From contig JAQFVV010000030.1 of assembly GCA_028023455.1 (NCBI GenBank), positions 1,444,501 to 1,508,500 on the forward strand: DNA of 64,000 bases. Direction: 5' to 3'. Each line of letters begins with the position of its first letter. Within the stretch, counting starts at the first letter, position 1. The DNA is from Epiperipatus broadwayi (lineage: Eukaryota; Onychophora; Udeonychophora; Euonychophora; Peripatidae). The notes under the pieces are model-generated. The model had not been told where the DNA came from. It made no database searches and worked only from the letters and a program-made list of their open reading frames with translations. The position numbers and the translations under genes were made by a program. Shown one piece after another: positions 33,866 to 45,359 of the stretch.

Positions 33866-36511
33866 TGAAACAATAAGATTCGTATTCGAATCTTAAGTTT
33901 CACCTTTTTCCGTCGTCTCTCACTGACCGATCTATCCCGCCCAAATTTAAACTTTTTGGTATCGAGTTGTGTGTGTAGCAATATTAAAAATGTATAAATA
34001 TATGTAGAATTCAGCATAAACACGCACACATTTCGATCTCAAATTAAAGGCAATAAATAGGGATAAAATAATATAATTTAGATTTCTTTTAGTTATATAA
34101 TTTTGTATAATTTTAATCATTTATTTTGGATTATAAAGTTCGTATTTATTGCTTTGTTTAAATTTCGTTTAATAATAATTCTAAAAAAATCTGATGTAAT
34201 ATTTAATTAAAAGTTAAAATAATCTTATGTTCCCTTTTTGTCTTTGAAATTTAAAAGCATCGGTCAGTGTTAGATAATAGATTAATTAAAGAAAAATTCC
34301 CCAAAATGTAATTAGCAAATGTAAAATGTAAACAATAGAATAGCAGCTTTCTTTAATTAAAACCAACAAAATGCATTGATTATCCTCAGGGCAGATTAAG
34401 TAGAACCTAAAAATACCTTAACAAAAATGTGAAAGATCAAGATAAACAAAGAGGCCATCTTAGACTTGCTGGAGACATTCATTTCAACTTTAGCTTTGCT
34501 CTCGATCACTGAGAGTCTCCAAAATATAAAAATAAATTGTTCCTGCCAAGGTATGACCGAGTAAAAGCACCTAGATTATTCTCCATCGGGAGATGGCCTA
34601 TCGGATGCTGAACTTTCCATTGCCATTGCCACCATGAAGATCTGCTGCCTGAAATAAATGAGAAAGCTGCTGCTGCTGTGAAAGTAAATGAAATATCTAA
34701 ATACAAGAAAGAATTGCCACTGGTGAACTTTTTGCTGCTAAACTAATGGAATCAGAAAATTTCTTATAAAACAGGTACCTGTCTGTGTTCAAACTCTAGA
34801 GTACTCTAATAATATGCTATAGCTCTTCTTCATAATACTTATCTAAATTATAAAATGTAAAAAAACTATCATTTGTATAACTAAAATTGAATAATTAATT
34901 TAATATGTAAATTTCTCTAATCTAGCTTACCTCACTCTATCTTTCTTGGGTGCGTATTTCTGAAATCTACATTTTATCTATATTTATTATTTAATTATTG
35001 CATGCTAATAATTGTCTCAATGTTCAAAGTTTAAATCTATGATCGCGTGAAATAGTGAATGTGTGTCAGATTTCATTAACATTACTTTCATAAATAATTT
35101 AATTTTCATATAAACCAACACGCATTCAATGCTTCATTTATTGTAATGCAGGGGTCTACAACTTCGCAAATGGCTGGCATATTAGTTGTAATCATTCCCA
35201 GTTTAGATATGTTTTGTATATATTAAATCTTAATGAATAATTCCATCAAATTACATTTCTTTGAGAGTCGCCAACGTTCTTTAGTAAATGTTGATAATGT
35301 AGGGCCGAGTTAGAAATCTATTTCAAATCTCATTATAATCGTTTATACATTATACATGTGTTACGTTTTAGAGACGCGATGACCCATTCCGCCGTGAAAT
35401 TTCCGGATTCTTCAGGGTTGAAATTAACCCCAGTCCTACACAAGTGGGCATAATGGGTGCTCCCGTAGGACTTGACAACGTGATGCAGCCAGCCGGCAAA
35501 CTGCGACACGGACCGCTTGTCCCTGGTTATGCTTATGTGACACCTTACTTCGTCGGGCCGATGGCAGAGACCAGCCCGACATTTTTATAAACTCATTCAC
35601 GGCATTGCAGTTTCGATATACTGCCATTCCATATCGCCTTTCTAAAGCGTACCATGTGTTCCTTTACTTAATTTTATTATTCTATATATCACTCCGCCTC
35701 TGCATTATCTTCATAATTCACTCTCAAATAAATTTTTGCCCTTAGTCATAAAATAAATATTTTAATTAAATAAATATATGTCTGCCGCTACTCTTAAATC
35801 TTACTTTAGACTCTTGCATTGCAAAGGTATAAATTCCCCAAGGCATGCATTAGAAATACTTACTCGAGAATTTTAGGCAGCTAGATTATGCCTTCAAATA
35901 AATGAATTCCTTTTGTAAACATTACAGTATCGGAAATACCGTTACTGAGGTCCTCAAGATAAAATAAGGTTGAAACAAATAAATGTATTCCTTTTGTAAA
36001 CATTACAGTATCGGAAATACCACTACGGAAGTCCTCAATATAAAATAATGTATAAATAAATAAATGTATTCTTTAAAATATAATAGTATTGCAAATCCCG
36101 CTAATGAAGCTTTGAATCCATAAAATATTAGTAAATGATTTTCTTATTAAAATGTGTGAATAAATAATTTTAAACTATACGTCTGCAGTTACGTTTCATT
36201 TGTTCGATACCCATTCTATATAATATTTCCTCGATTATGTAAATATGAATGTTTAATTAATATTAGTTTGATTATTGGCTAACTCGAGAATAAAATCATG
36301 AATCTCTTGCATATCCCTGACCACCATGCCTAAGGAAATATTTACTAATGTCGCATCAGATGCGTTGTTTCGTGGATTGTATTGTGGAACCAATAAACTA
36401 TGTTCGAACTCAGTAACACGGGTGGCTTCGCTACCTCGATGGTGCTGCTGTTCTGTGTGGTGGTCGAATTCTGCACTATGTTTACGAGTCACACGTTTTC
36501 TGACTGTTACA
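33866..36511 (+). repeat. left LTR, 2646 bp
   Basis: Near-identical to 38782-41440. It opens with a stem-loop (33866-33902) in which TGAAAC pairs with GTTTCA and TAAGATTCG with CGAATCTTA around TATT. A GC-richer block lies at about 35360-35640. Three imperfect tandem units of about 80 bp ('ttttgtaaacattacagtatcgg') lie at about 35897-36125. The 15-mer ATGGAATCAGAAAAT at 34746-34760 is the same as the first 15 bases of the gag frame. Confidence 0.93.
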
Positions 36512-36567
36512 TAGTTAAATTTTTTTTTTAGCATTTGGCGCTTTCCAACGTGGAGCTTTCGATACAA
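36253..36567 (-). other. antisense ORF at the LTR end (left copy)
   Basis: Minus frame of 104 codons whose last 86-87 codons lie in the LTR and are repeated in the right LTR (41182-41481) with about three residue differences; the first codons differ because they lie outside the LTR. Sequence features: basic start (VRKRVTRKH), a His-rich HHTEQQHHRG, then an acidic, helical end. No family recognised. With LTRs this similar, its survival in both copies is weak evidence of selection. Confidence 0.35.
36536..36553 (+). promoter_or_regulatory. candidate primer-binding site
   Basis: TGGCGC followed after an extra TTT by CCAACGTGG resembles the complement of a tRNA-Lys 3' end. It starts about 24 bases inside the LTR boundary rather than at it, and has an interruption, so I hold it loosely. 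Confidence 0.4.
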
Positions 36568-36904
36568 AAAAATCCATATATACCCTGAGCAAAATATAAC
36601 GCATATAAATTTCTTTTAGCGTTCGTTACTCGAGTTAGCTAATTAATCTATATATATACGATTTTGTTTTGATAAAAATAATGAAAAAAAAATAAATCTA
36701 GTGAAATAATGTGGGTCGAGTGAATGAAAGGACAGCAGGCATAATAACAAATTTAAGGAAAGCAGGGATGTGTGTGTAATTTAAGAAGGAACGAAAATAC
36801 TCGGATCTAATGAAATATTTTTTATATATATATATGTCAAAAAAAAAAAAGTAATCAGTCGCTAAATGAGAAAGCAGGTAGCATTGAATTTTTTTTATTA
36901 AAGC

Positions 36905-37040
36905 ACCGTTATATATATATAGCATAGACAGCAGAAGCTTGTTATATATGTTAACAGTAAATATTTTGTTAAAGTACAAATATATATATCATAGACAGCA
37001 GTGGCTTATTATACACGTTACCAGTAGTTCGCTATAATAT
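36905..37040. repeat. imperfect tandem repeat before gag
   Basis: Two copies of about 75 bp containing 'atatatatat.catagacagcag..gctt.ttata', in the leader between LTR and gag. Confidence 0.7.
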
Positions 37041-37182
37041 ATATGTTAAATATGTTAAATGCAGCAATATAGAGATAGGGCAATGTAGAGTAGGTGAGGG
37101 CAGCGAAAGAGAGTTATAGGGCCAATATACCGGTGAGGAGTAGTCAAATACTAGTAGTATAAAAAAAAATCATATTAAGAAA

Positions 37183-38310
37183 ATGGAATCAGAAAATATT
37201 AATATACAGCAAGTAGATTTATCTGAAGCTTTGGAATCGACACCCGAGCAAAGAGAAGCTCCGCAACAATACAGAGGATCAATGGACTTTAATTTCAAGT
37301 TCATTGAGGAATTACTCAGACAGAATATGCAAGAAATGAAGAAAATGTATGAGGAGGAAATGAGAAAAAGAAGTGATGAAAAATCAAAACAGAGACAAGA
37401 AGAAGAAAAGATAAGAGTTAGAGAATATCAGGAATTTAAAGACATTATGTGGAGAGAGTTAGAAGCCATAAAGGAACATTTTGGAATATTCCCAGTTAGT
37501 AAAAAGGAAGAAGAGATTAAAGATATGGAAAAGGAAAGGAAGTCAGAGAGATCAGACGAACCGATGATAGTAGAAGGGCAAGCAGGTAGTGTAGTAAATA
37601 TGAAAAAGTGTGATGAGCAAAGAAACCTCATTCCAGCCGATGAAGGCCCACAAGAACCAGAGAAGGAAATCAGCATTAAAGAAGAGACGAAGATGGACAC
37701 TGGACACCAAAGCTATTTAGCAAAGATGATCCACATCAAAATCTTTAGAGGGGAGATAGGAGAAAATCCTCAAGCCCACTTAGAGAGCTTACAAAAGTTC
37801 TTCCAAGTTCATAAGACAGGGCTCGATGAGCAGATAGCGATAGCCAGTTACCATCTACAGGGATCTGCCAAGGACTGGTGGAATATGGTGAGATGGAAGC
37901 CTAAAACCATAGAAAAATACAAAGATGCGTTAATGAAGCATTATTGGAGCAACGAGCGTCAAAGCGGTATCTACAATACGCTCTGCCAGGAAAAATATGG
38001 GACGATACCCCAAGAGATGCACACACAATTTTTCCTCCACCAAGCGAACCAGTTTAAATCCCTTACAATGTTCGCCTTTTCGGATTCACACATCATAGGG
38101 ACCATCCAGCGTAGTATGCCGCTAACCATCCAACAATTAATGGCAGGCAGTCGGATCAAAGACATAGAAGAAATGATTGAATTTCTCACTACATTGGATT
38201 TTAACTATTGGGTCAAAGAACCACCTGATAAAAGGCAAAGATTAGAAAACCCAAGGCCGCAGTCATCGATGACGAGAGATCAGTATTATCCATCTGACCC
38301 GGGGTTGTAA
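37183..38310 (+). CDS. retrotransposon Gag (Retrotrans_gag-like), intact
   Basis: 375 codons, uninterrupted. It would form the particle that packages element RNA in the cytoplasm. Residues about 35-125 are highly charged (Glu/Lys/Arg-rich) and predicted by composition to be coiled coil. Residues about 185-330 match the Ty3/gypsy Gag core: IKIFRGE, then a block with HLQGSAKDWW at 214-223 followed by W-K-P...Y-K-D-A-L, and the helical segment with F-x-x-Q-A-N-Q-F. The C-terminus is Pro/Arg-rich with no CCHC zinc knuckle, which most gypsy Gags have. Start chosen at the first ATG, in an AAA-ATG context, after a leader without long frames. No pol frame follows; 470 bp remain before the right LTR. 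Codon use is less AT-extreme than the flanks, consistent with recent arrival. High confidence as Gag, moderate on function. Confidence 0.9.
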   Translation: MESENINIQQVDLSEALESTPEQREAPQQYRGSMDFNFKFIEELLRQNMQEMKKMYEEEMRKRSDEKSKQRQEEEKIRVREYQEFKDIMWRELEAIKEHFGIFPVSKKEEEIKDMEKERKSERSDEPMIVEGQAGSVVNMKKCDEQRNLIPADEGPQEPEKEISIKEETKMDTGHQSYLAKMIHIKIFRGEIGENPQAHLESLQKFFQVHKTGLDEQIAIASYHLQGSAKDWWNMVRWKPKTIEKYKDALMKHYWSNERQSGIYNTLCQEKYGTIPQEMHTQFFLHQANQFKSLTMFAFSDSHIIGTIQRSMPLTIQQLMAGSRIKDIEEMIEFLTTLDFNYWVKEPPDKRQRLENPRPQSSMTRDQYYPSDPGL

Positions 38311-38781
38311 AAATATTAGACTATTAGGACGGTTATTAAATGTATATGAAAATATTAAAATGAACTTGATATAATGAACTTGGTTGAATGGATTGTACTT
38401 TAGTCAAATAGGGTTTTAGATAGAAATTTTATTATATATATATTATTGTTTTAATTACTATTACTCTTAAAAAAATTTTTTTTATATTATACTAACTAAT
38501 CCTATTCTAAGAATTTTTTTTATATATATACATTCAGTTTAACTAATTATTACTATGATTTTAACCAGACACGGCCAAATTAGGCCATTTTAATTAAACT
38601 ATAAATTCTAGATCCGGGTATATAAATTGTTCGTTGCTTCATGTAATCTCTGCTTTCTATATTTCAATATATCTGTAAAAAAAAAAATAATTTTTTCGTA
38701 TTTAAATTATGTAATGTAAAATTTTTTTTCTTTCTTGCCTCCTTTGTCCTTCCTTAATTGTTCACGGGAAGTACGGGGAAA
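38311..38781 (+). other. gag 3' region and polypurine tract
   Basis: AT-rich with no frame. It ends in a purine-rich run 'gggaagtacggggaaa' (38766-38781), directly before the right LTR, which fits a polypurine tract for plus-strand priming. Confidence 0.65.
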
Positions 38782-41440
38782 TGAAACAGTAAGATTCGTA
38801 TTCGAATCTTAAGTTTCACCTTTTTCTGTCATCTCTCACTGACCGGTCTATCCCACCCAAATTTAAACTTTTTGGTATCGGGTTGTGTGTGTAGCAATAT
38901 TAAAAATGTATAAATATATGTAGAATTCAGCATAAACACGCACACATTTCGATCTCAAATTAAAGGCAATAAATAGGGATAAAATAATATAATTTAGATT
39001 TCTTTTAGTTATATAATTTTGTATAATTTTAATCATTTATTTTGGATTATAAAGTTCGTATTTATTGCTTTGTTTAAATTTCATTTAATAATAATTCTAA
39101 AAAAATCTGATGTAATATTTAATTAAAAGTTAAAATAATCTTATGTTCCCTTTTTGTCTTTGAAATTTAAAAGCATCGGTCAGTGATAGATAATAGATTA
39201 ATTAAAGAAAAATTCCCCAAAATGTAATTAGTAAATGTAAAATGTAAACAATAGAACGGCAGCTTTCTTTAATTAAAACCAACAAAATGCATTGATTATC
39301 CTCAGGGCAGATTAAGTAGAACCTAAAAATACCTTAACAAAAATGTGAAAGATCAAGATAAAAAAAGAGGCCATCTTAGACTTGCTGGAGACATTCACTT
39401 CAACTTTAGCTTTACTCTCTATCACTGAGAGTCTCCAAAATATAAAAATAAATTGTTCCTGCCAAGGTATGACCGAGTAAAAGCACCTAGATTATTCTCC
39501 ATTGGGAGATGGCCTATCAGATGCCGAACTTTCCATTGCCCGTCATAAATTCACCATGAAGATCTGCTGCCTGAAATAAACGAGAAAGCTGCTGCTGCTG
39601 TGAAAGTAAATGAAATATCTAAATACAAGAAAGAATTGCCACTGGTGAACTTTTTGCTGCTAAACTAATGGAATCAGAAAATTTCTTATAAAACAGGTAC
39701 CTGTCTGTGTTCAAACTCTAGAGTACTCTAATAATATGCTATAGCTCTTCTTCATAATACTTATCTAAATTATAAAATGTAAAAAAAACTATCATTTGTA
39801 TAACTAAAATTGAATAATTAATTTAACGTGTAAATTTCTCTAATCTAGCTTACCTCACTCTATCTTTCTTGGGTGCGTATTTCTGAAATCTACATTTTAT
39901 CTATATTTATTATTTAATTATTGCATGCTAATAATTGTCTCAATGTTCAAAGTTTAAATCTATGATCGCGTGAAATAGTGAATGTGTGTCAGATTTCATT
40001 AACATTACTTTCATAAATAATTTAATTTTCATATAAACTGACACGCATTCAATGCTTCATTTATTGTAATGCAGGGGTCTACAACTTCGCAAATGGCTGG
40101 CATATTAGTTGTAATCATTCCCAGTTTAGATATGTTTTGTATATATTAAATCTTAATGAATAATTCCATCAAATTACATTTCTTTGAGAGTCGCCAACGT
40201 TCTTTAGTAAATGTTGATAATGTAGGGCCGAGTTAGAAATCTATTTAAAATCTCATCATAATCGTTTATACATTATACATGTGTTACGTTTTAGAGACGC
40301 GATGACCCATTCCGCCGTGAAATTTCCGGATTCTTCAGGGTTGAAATTAACCCCAGTCGTCCTACACAAGCGGGCATAATGGGTGCTCCCGTAGGACTTG
40401 ACAACGTCATGCAGCCAGCCGGCAAACTGCGACATGGACCGCTTGTCCCTGGTTATGCTTATGTGACACCTTACTTCGTCGGGCCGATGGCAGAGACCAG
40501 CCCGACATTCTTATAAACTCATTCACGGCATTGCAGTTTCTATATACTGCCATTCCATATCGCCTTTCTAAAGCGTACCATGTGTTCCTTTACTTAATTT
40601 TATTATTCTATATATCACTCCGCCTCTGCATTATCTTCGTAATTCACTCTCAAATAAATGTTTGCCCTTAGTCATAAAATAAATATTTTAATTAAATAAA
40701 TATATGTCCGCCGCTACTCTTAAATCTTACTTTAGACTCTTGCATTGCAAAGGTATAAATTCCCCAAGGCATGCATTAGAAATACTTACTCGAGAATTTT
40801 AGGTAGCTAGATTACGCCTTCAAATAAATGAATTTCTTTTGTAAACATTACAGTATCGGAAATACCGTTACTGAGGTCCTCAAGATAAAATAAGGTCGAA
40901 ACAAATAAATGTATTCCTTTTGTAAACATTACAGTATCGGAAATACCGCTACTGAAGTCCTCAATATAAAATAATGTCTAAATAAATAAATGTATTCTTT
41001 AAAATATAATAGTATTGCAAATCCCGCTAATGAAGCTTTGAATCCATAAAATATTATTAGTAAATGATTTTCTTATTAAAATGTGTTAATAAATAATTTT
41101 AAACTATACGTCTGCAGTTACGTTTCATTTGTTCGATACCCATTCTATATAATATTTCCTCGATTATGTAAATATGAATGTTTAATTAATATTAGTTTGA
41201 TTATTGGCTAACTCGAGAATAAAATCATGAATCTCTTGCATATCCCTGACCACCATGCCTAAGGAAATATTTACTAATGTTGCATCAGATGCGTTGTTTC
41301 GTGGATTGTATTGTGGAACCGATAAACTATGTTCGAACTCAGTAACACGGGTGGCTTCGCTACCTCGATGGTGCTGCTGTTCTGTGTGGTGGTCGAATTC
41401 TGCACTATGTTTATGAGTCACACGTTTTCTGACTGTTACA
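38782..41440 (+). repeat. right LTR, 2659 bp
   Basis: Copy of 33866-36511, with small indels (for example a 3-bp difference near 40358 and an altered stretch near 39540-39555) and scattered substitutions. The terminal stem-loop at 38782-38818 is preserved, including both stems. Confidence 0.93.
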
Positions 41441-41481
41441 TTATTTAAGATGATTCCCAAATAGATATACTTATTCACCAC
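41182..41481 (-). other. antisense ORF at the LTR end (right copy)
   Basis: Same frame as 36567-36253. Here the first codons come from the flanking LINE (MVNKYIYLGIILN), so the start is not conserved between the two copies and a native start, if any, must be internal or spliced. Confidence 0.3.
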
Positions 41482-42471
41482 ACTTTATATTGCCCCAGTA
41501 AAAATTCTTTATCTTCTTTTTCCCAGTATTAATCACACTACTTTTGATTTTTCTTCATTAAATTTAATCCTCATCTCTTTAACCACCCTTGCGCATTCCT
41601 CAGCTCAACTTCCATATCTTCCTTTTTTTTTGTGCACAAAAAGTCATCATTCGTAAATAAAAGACCTGATAATGTATATACTCCCTTGCCATCTATTAAT
41701 GATATCTTTATCCCTTTTCCTAGTCGTTCTGTTGTACCATTTATCTCAAATACAACAAAAACAAAATGACCTAGGGCATCCTTGCCTTAGTCCCATCCCA
41801 TTTCTAACTTTTAACTGATTATATATTGCCTAATTGATACGTATAGTAATTATTTTCATAAATCTTTTAATAAGATCCACTAAAGCTCTATCCATTCCCA
41901 AATTTATTAAACTTACCCATAATCTATTTCTATTTACTCTATCATATGCTTTCTCCATATCTATAAAAACCATATATAATGGACTACCTGTATTTCTACT
42001 CATAGCTAGAGGCTGTGTAACTACAAATAAACTATCTTCTCTATGCCTATCCAATTGAAAACCTCTTTGCATTTCTCCCACTATATTATTTTCTTTCATT
42101 CATTTTGCGACCCTTCCAGCTACCATATATGCAAAAACTATATAATACTGATGTTACCACTATTGGTCTATAATTACTTTCTTTTTAAGTAGTAGCCTTA
42201 CTCTTGTATTACTTCAACTATCCAAAAATCTCTCTTCTGTGCCATCTTATTAAAACATGATAATATGTTTAATTTTGCCCTATGTCCTAAATTTATTATC
42301 ATCTCTGCTGCCCATCCATTTAAACCTTTTGCCTTCCAACTTTTCAATTTCTTTCCTGCCTCATTCAGTTCAATTTCTGTAAACCTAATATTTCCATTAC
42401 TATGTGCTTTTATTTTGTTATCACTCTGTCCTTCGCATCTAACATCTTTTCTATATCCATTACATACTTGA
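41441..42471 (-). pseudogene. LINE, right of the LTR insertion (RT domain)
   Basis: Continuation of 32831-33865. A minus frame of 89 codons (42099 to 41830) carries FIDMEKAYDRVNR, RT domain block 3, preceded by QRGFQ. Nearer the break, the complement of about 41640-41675 reads LLFTNDDFL where (F/Y)ADD is expected, so the catalytic box is damaged. It ends at the HHR-A insertion at 42472. Confidence 0.85.
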
Positions 42472-42990
42472 CATGATCACCATTTTTATGCTTGCTCATA
42501 ACTGTTATTAAAACAGGCAAAACTCTTCATGCAGTAGTGCCACTCAGTGCAAGCCAGAGTAATCCATAGATGCAGGAAGGTTTGTGCATAAAATCCCTAT
42601 CCAGTGTCTACTCACCCAACATCCTCAGACTAGTTTCTGACTTGTGGCTTTCATTAGTGAGGAGCTTTGGATCTGAGAGCTCTGCATCTAGATCTTAGGT
42701 TCCAATGCAACCCTCCAGAAACTGCCTTTTATCTTTACTTAACTACAAAACTATGAGTCTAAAATTTGAAAACAATAATATTTTTAATCCAAGCTCATTA
42801 GCTTATATAGTCATATAGGTCTGATCGTACCCATACATTTTGGTGTCTTTGGTTCTTTAATAACCGTAGCCACCACTATTCTATTAGACAGGATTGGTAT
42901 TAAACCACTAAACATCACATGATCACCATTTCTTATGCTTGCTCATAACTTATTAAAACAGGTAAAACTCTCCATACAGTTGTGCTTTTG
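42472..42990 (-). mobile_element. HHR-A, one unit plus start of the next (tandem)
   Basis: A 50-bp block beginning 'catgatcaccatttttatgc' at 42472 recurs at 42918, giving a head-to-tail period of 446 bp. One complete minus unit is therefore followed by the first about 70 bp of a second. No clear target-site duplication. Confidence 0.8.
42622..42663 (-). ncRNA. hammerhead remnant, HHR-A, core mutated
   Basis: Minus strand: stem I and GAAA-CUAG-UC are kept, but the core reads CUAAUGA instead of CUGAUGA (G5 to A), a change at an invariant catalytic base. Expected inactive. Confidence 0.65.
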
Positions 42991-45359
42991 ACCAGGTCGA
43001 TCATATTTGTACCACTAAGATAAGTATGTAAAAGTAGTTTGTGAATTTACATATACCACTTGTGTGATAATGAAACATTTTCATTCTTTTAAAGCTCAAT
43101 TATGTATATGAACCCCTAACAAATAAATGAATAATCAAAATAGATAAATAAGATTCTAATTTTATATATTGCCCTAGACTTGGATATTAAATGTGATGGG
43201 AATAGTAAAGATTTCTATTCTAAATTGCAGTAATATTCATTCAATGTTTTAAGCGTTCTGTTTTAAACTAAAAATAAAGAAATTAAGCCACCTGGTGGCT
43301 CGTCCAGTACGTGAGAAAAGCACTGAAATTAATGGTAAAAAACTTTTTTACTGCAAGTTGAAATAAATAATATTATGGGAAATGTTTTTATCTCCAAGGA
43401 ACTTATTTTGAATTATGACACTAAATTAATAAATTAGTATATAATTTTGCTTCTTTTTAAGTGTATAGTCCACACATATTCTGAATAAAATACTATCACT
43501 AGATACATTTACTGCAAGGTTGAAATTGTATTTTAAAATGCCTTTCCCTAAGAAGACATATTGAATTGCAAGGCAGTTTTTATGAATATGTCTACTTATA
43601 TATACTCGCATATTTATTTATATATTCACACATATTTTAAGATAAAATTTGAAACGTAAATTAACTTGAAAATAATTTACTCGATTGTAAATATAAGGGC
43701 ATTATTATCCTCATTTTAATGCAAAGGGTTTAAACCTTTCAGTCATGTTTGTTTCTGCGTAGATAGTCTGTATTAACATTTTCCAAGAATGATTATATAT
43801 GTGTTAGTGTAAAAGTTTAATATTAGTGAGATAGATAATTTTGAAAATATGCAGGGTTGTAGGGAAAATATGGATTTTTATTTCCCTTTTTTTTTAAAAA
43901 AAAGTCTGCTTAACAAATTAAAACATTTGCATCATTTAATGAAAATCAAAGTGTATTTTTGTTAGTTTATTAAATTAAATAGCCAAATTTAATAATAGCT
44001 CCCCCCTCTTCTTTTTAATAACCAAGTTTTTTTCTAAATGGTTTAATATGTGTGTTTTTTTTTCATCTTTATAAAGGTTGCTGCTTTTAGATATATAATA
44101 ATAATATGCTTATTCTATCTATCAGAATTATAAAAGTCTTCATAGGAATTCAAGCAAACATTCATTTAAACACTAAAGTATCTGAAAAATAGTATACAGT
44201 AATATAACAAAGTAATATGTATTTTAGCCATTTTGATTTATTTGTTATTTTAAAATTTATTGAACTATAATTCATTAATTTTTGTTTTAATATTAATGTA
44301 AAATTAACAATATTTTCATAAAATTATCATGTATATTACTTGATATAAAGTTTTTGCATTTTTTGATAGTTGCCAGAACTATTGGTAAATTTTAAACTAT
44401 TGTATTTTTACTTTTTAATATTATAATGAAGACATTAATAAATATGTGTTATTAATATGAAATTGAAGAAAGAAACAAACGGTAAAAAAAATGTAAAAAC
44501 AATCTGTCAGTAAAGTCAAACATTAAAAAGCAGATTGGATATGACACCACCAATAAAATACTGTTCAAGTCCACTGAGCAGTTCTATAACTATTTGGAAG
44601 TGCATAGGCAGAATATAGAAATCTTTAAATTGATAGAAACAGAATAAGTTAGCATTGATAATGTAACGGTATGAAAAGTAGAGCTGCTTTAACCTAACCT
44701 AGAGATGCAAGTAGAGGGGGTTCGAACCTCATCTACTCTTCCAGATTGCTACTAAGCGACTTCCCAAACCTCACTAGAATTTATTCTTAATGTATGCCCA
44801 GTGGTCAGAGAGAGAAGAGACCACAAAAAGTAATTTTTAACATATATATTGACCAGGTTTACATATATATATTGAAACAGACAGATCGGAGAACCGATCT
44901 TCGTTTCAGGTGTTTTTATGTACGGTAATTCGAACCAATGTTCGCCCGCAGTGAGATTTTGTCTATTTTAAGTTATAATATAAATTAGTTATATATTCTA
45001 TAGTTTATAAATAAATATGTAAAGTTTCCGTATATAAATGTCACAAACCATGAAATAATATTCGTGTGTGCGTGGTTTGTGGATTTATATCATTTAATTT
45101 AAAGTTTCAGTGCGGGCGTATTTGTTTTAAATTTTAGTTTTAAAATTGTATAAAGTCGTTTAAAAATACTGATCAAAAATCACATTCCTTTGATCAGTGT
45201 TTTTAATTAAAATCTAATTGCACAAATGTTCAGAGCAATTAAGTTGTATTCAAAATTAGTAAGGAATTTTTATATGTAATTACTGTATCGATTTAAAAAT
45301 GGCATATTAAATTAAAAGATTGCTAAAAACAGATAATTGATTGTTGGTCAAGCTGCATC
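42991..45359. other. unassigned AT-rich sequence
   Basis: No supported gene over 2.4 kb. A perfect 7-bp hairpin AGATCGG-AGAA-CCGATCT lies at 44883-44900. A B-box-like GGTTCGAACC near 44719 has no matching tRNA arms. Confidence 0.45.

Larger units (their letters stand above)
33862..41444 (+). mobile_element. LTR retrotransposon with giant LTRs and only gag
   Basis: Element 33866-41440 (7575 bp): left LTR 33866-36511, internal region 36512-38781, right LTR 38782-41440. The LTRs begin TG and end CA. A 4-bp target-site duplication TTAT lies at 33862-33865 and 41441-41444. It interrupts a LINE whose sequence is continuous across the join when compared with the uninterrupted copy near 24180-24260. 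The internal 2.27 kb encodes a Gag and nothing resembling protease, RT or integrase. The LTRs differ at only a few tens of sites, so the copy is fairly young. This is the layout of a non-autonomous LTR element (LARD-like but retaining gag) that would need enzymes from elsewhere. Confidence 0.92.

Noticed and set aside
44700-44760. tRNA-like GGTTCGAACC box
   Set aside because: No A-box, anticodon arm or acceptor stem can be drawn around it.
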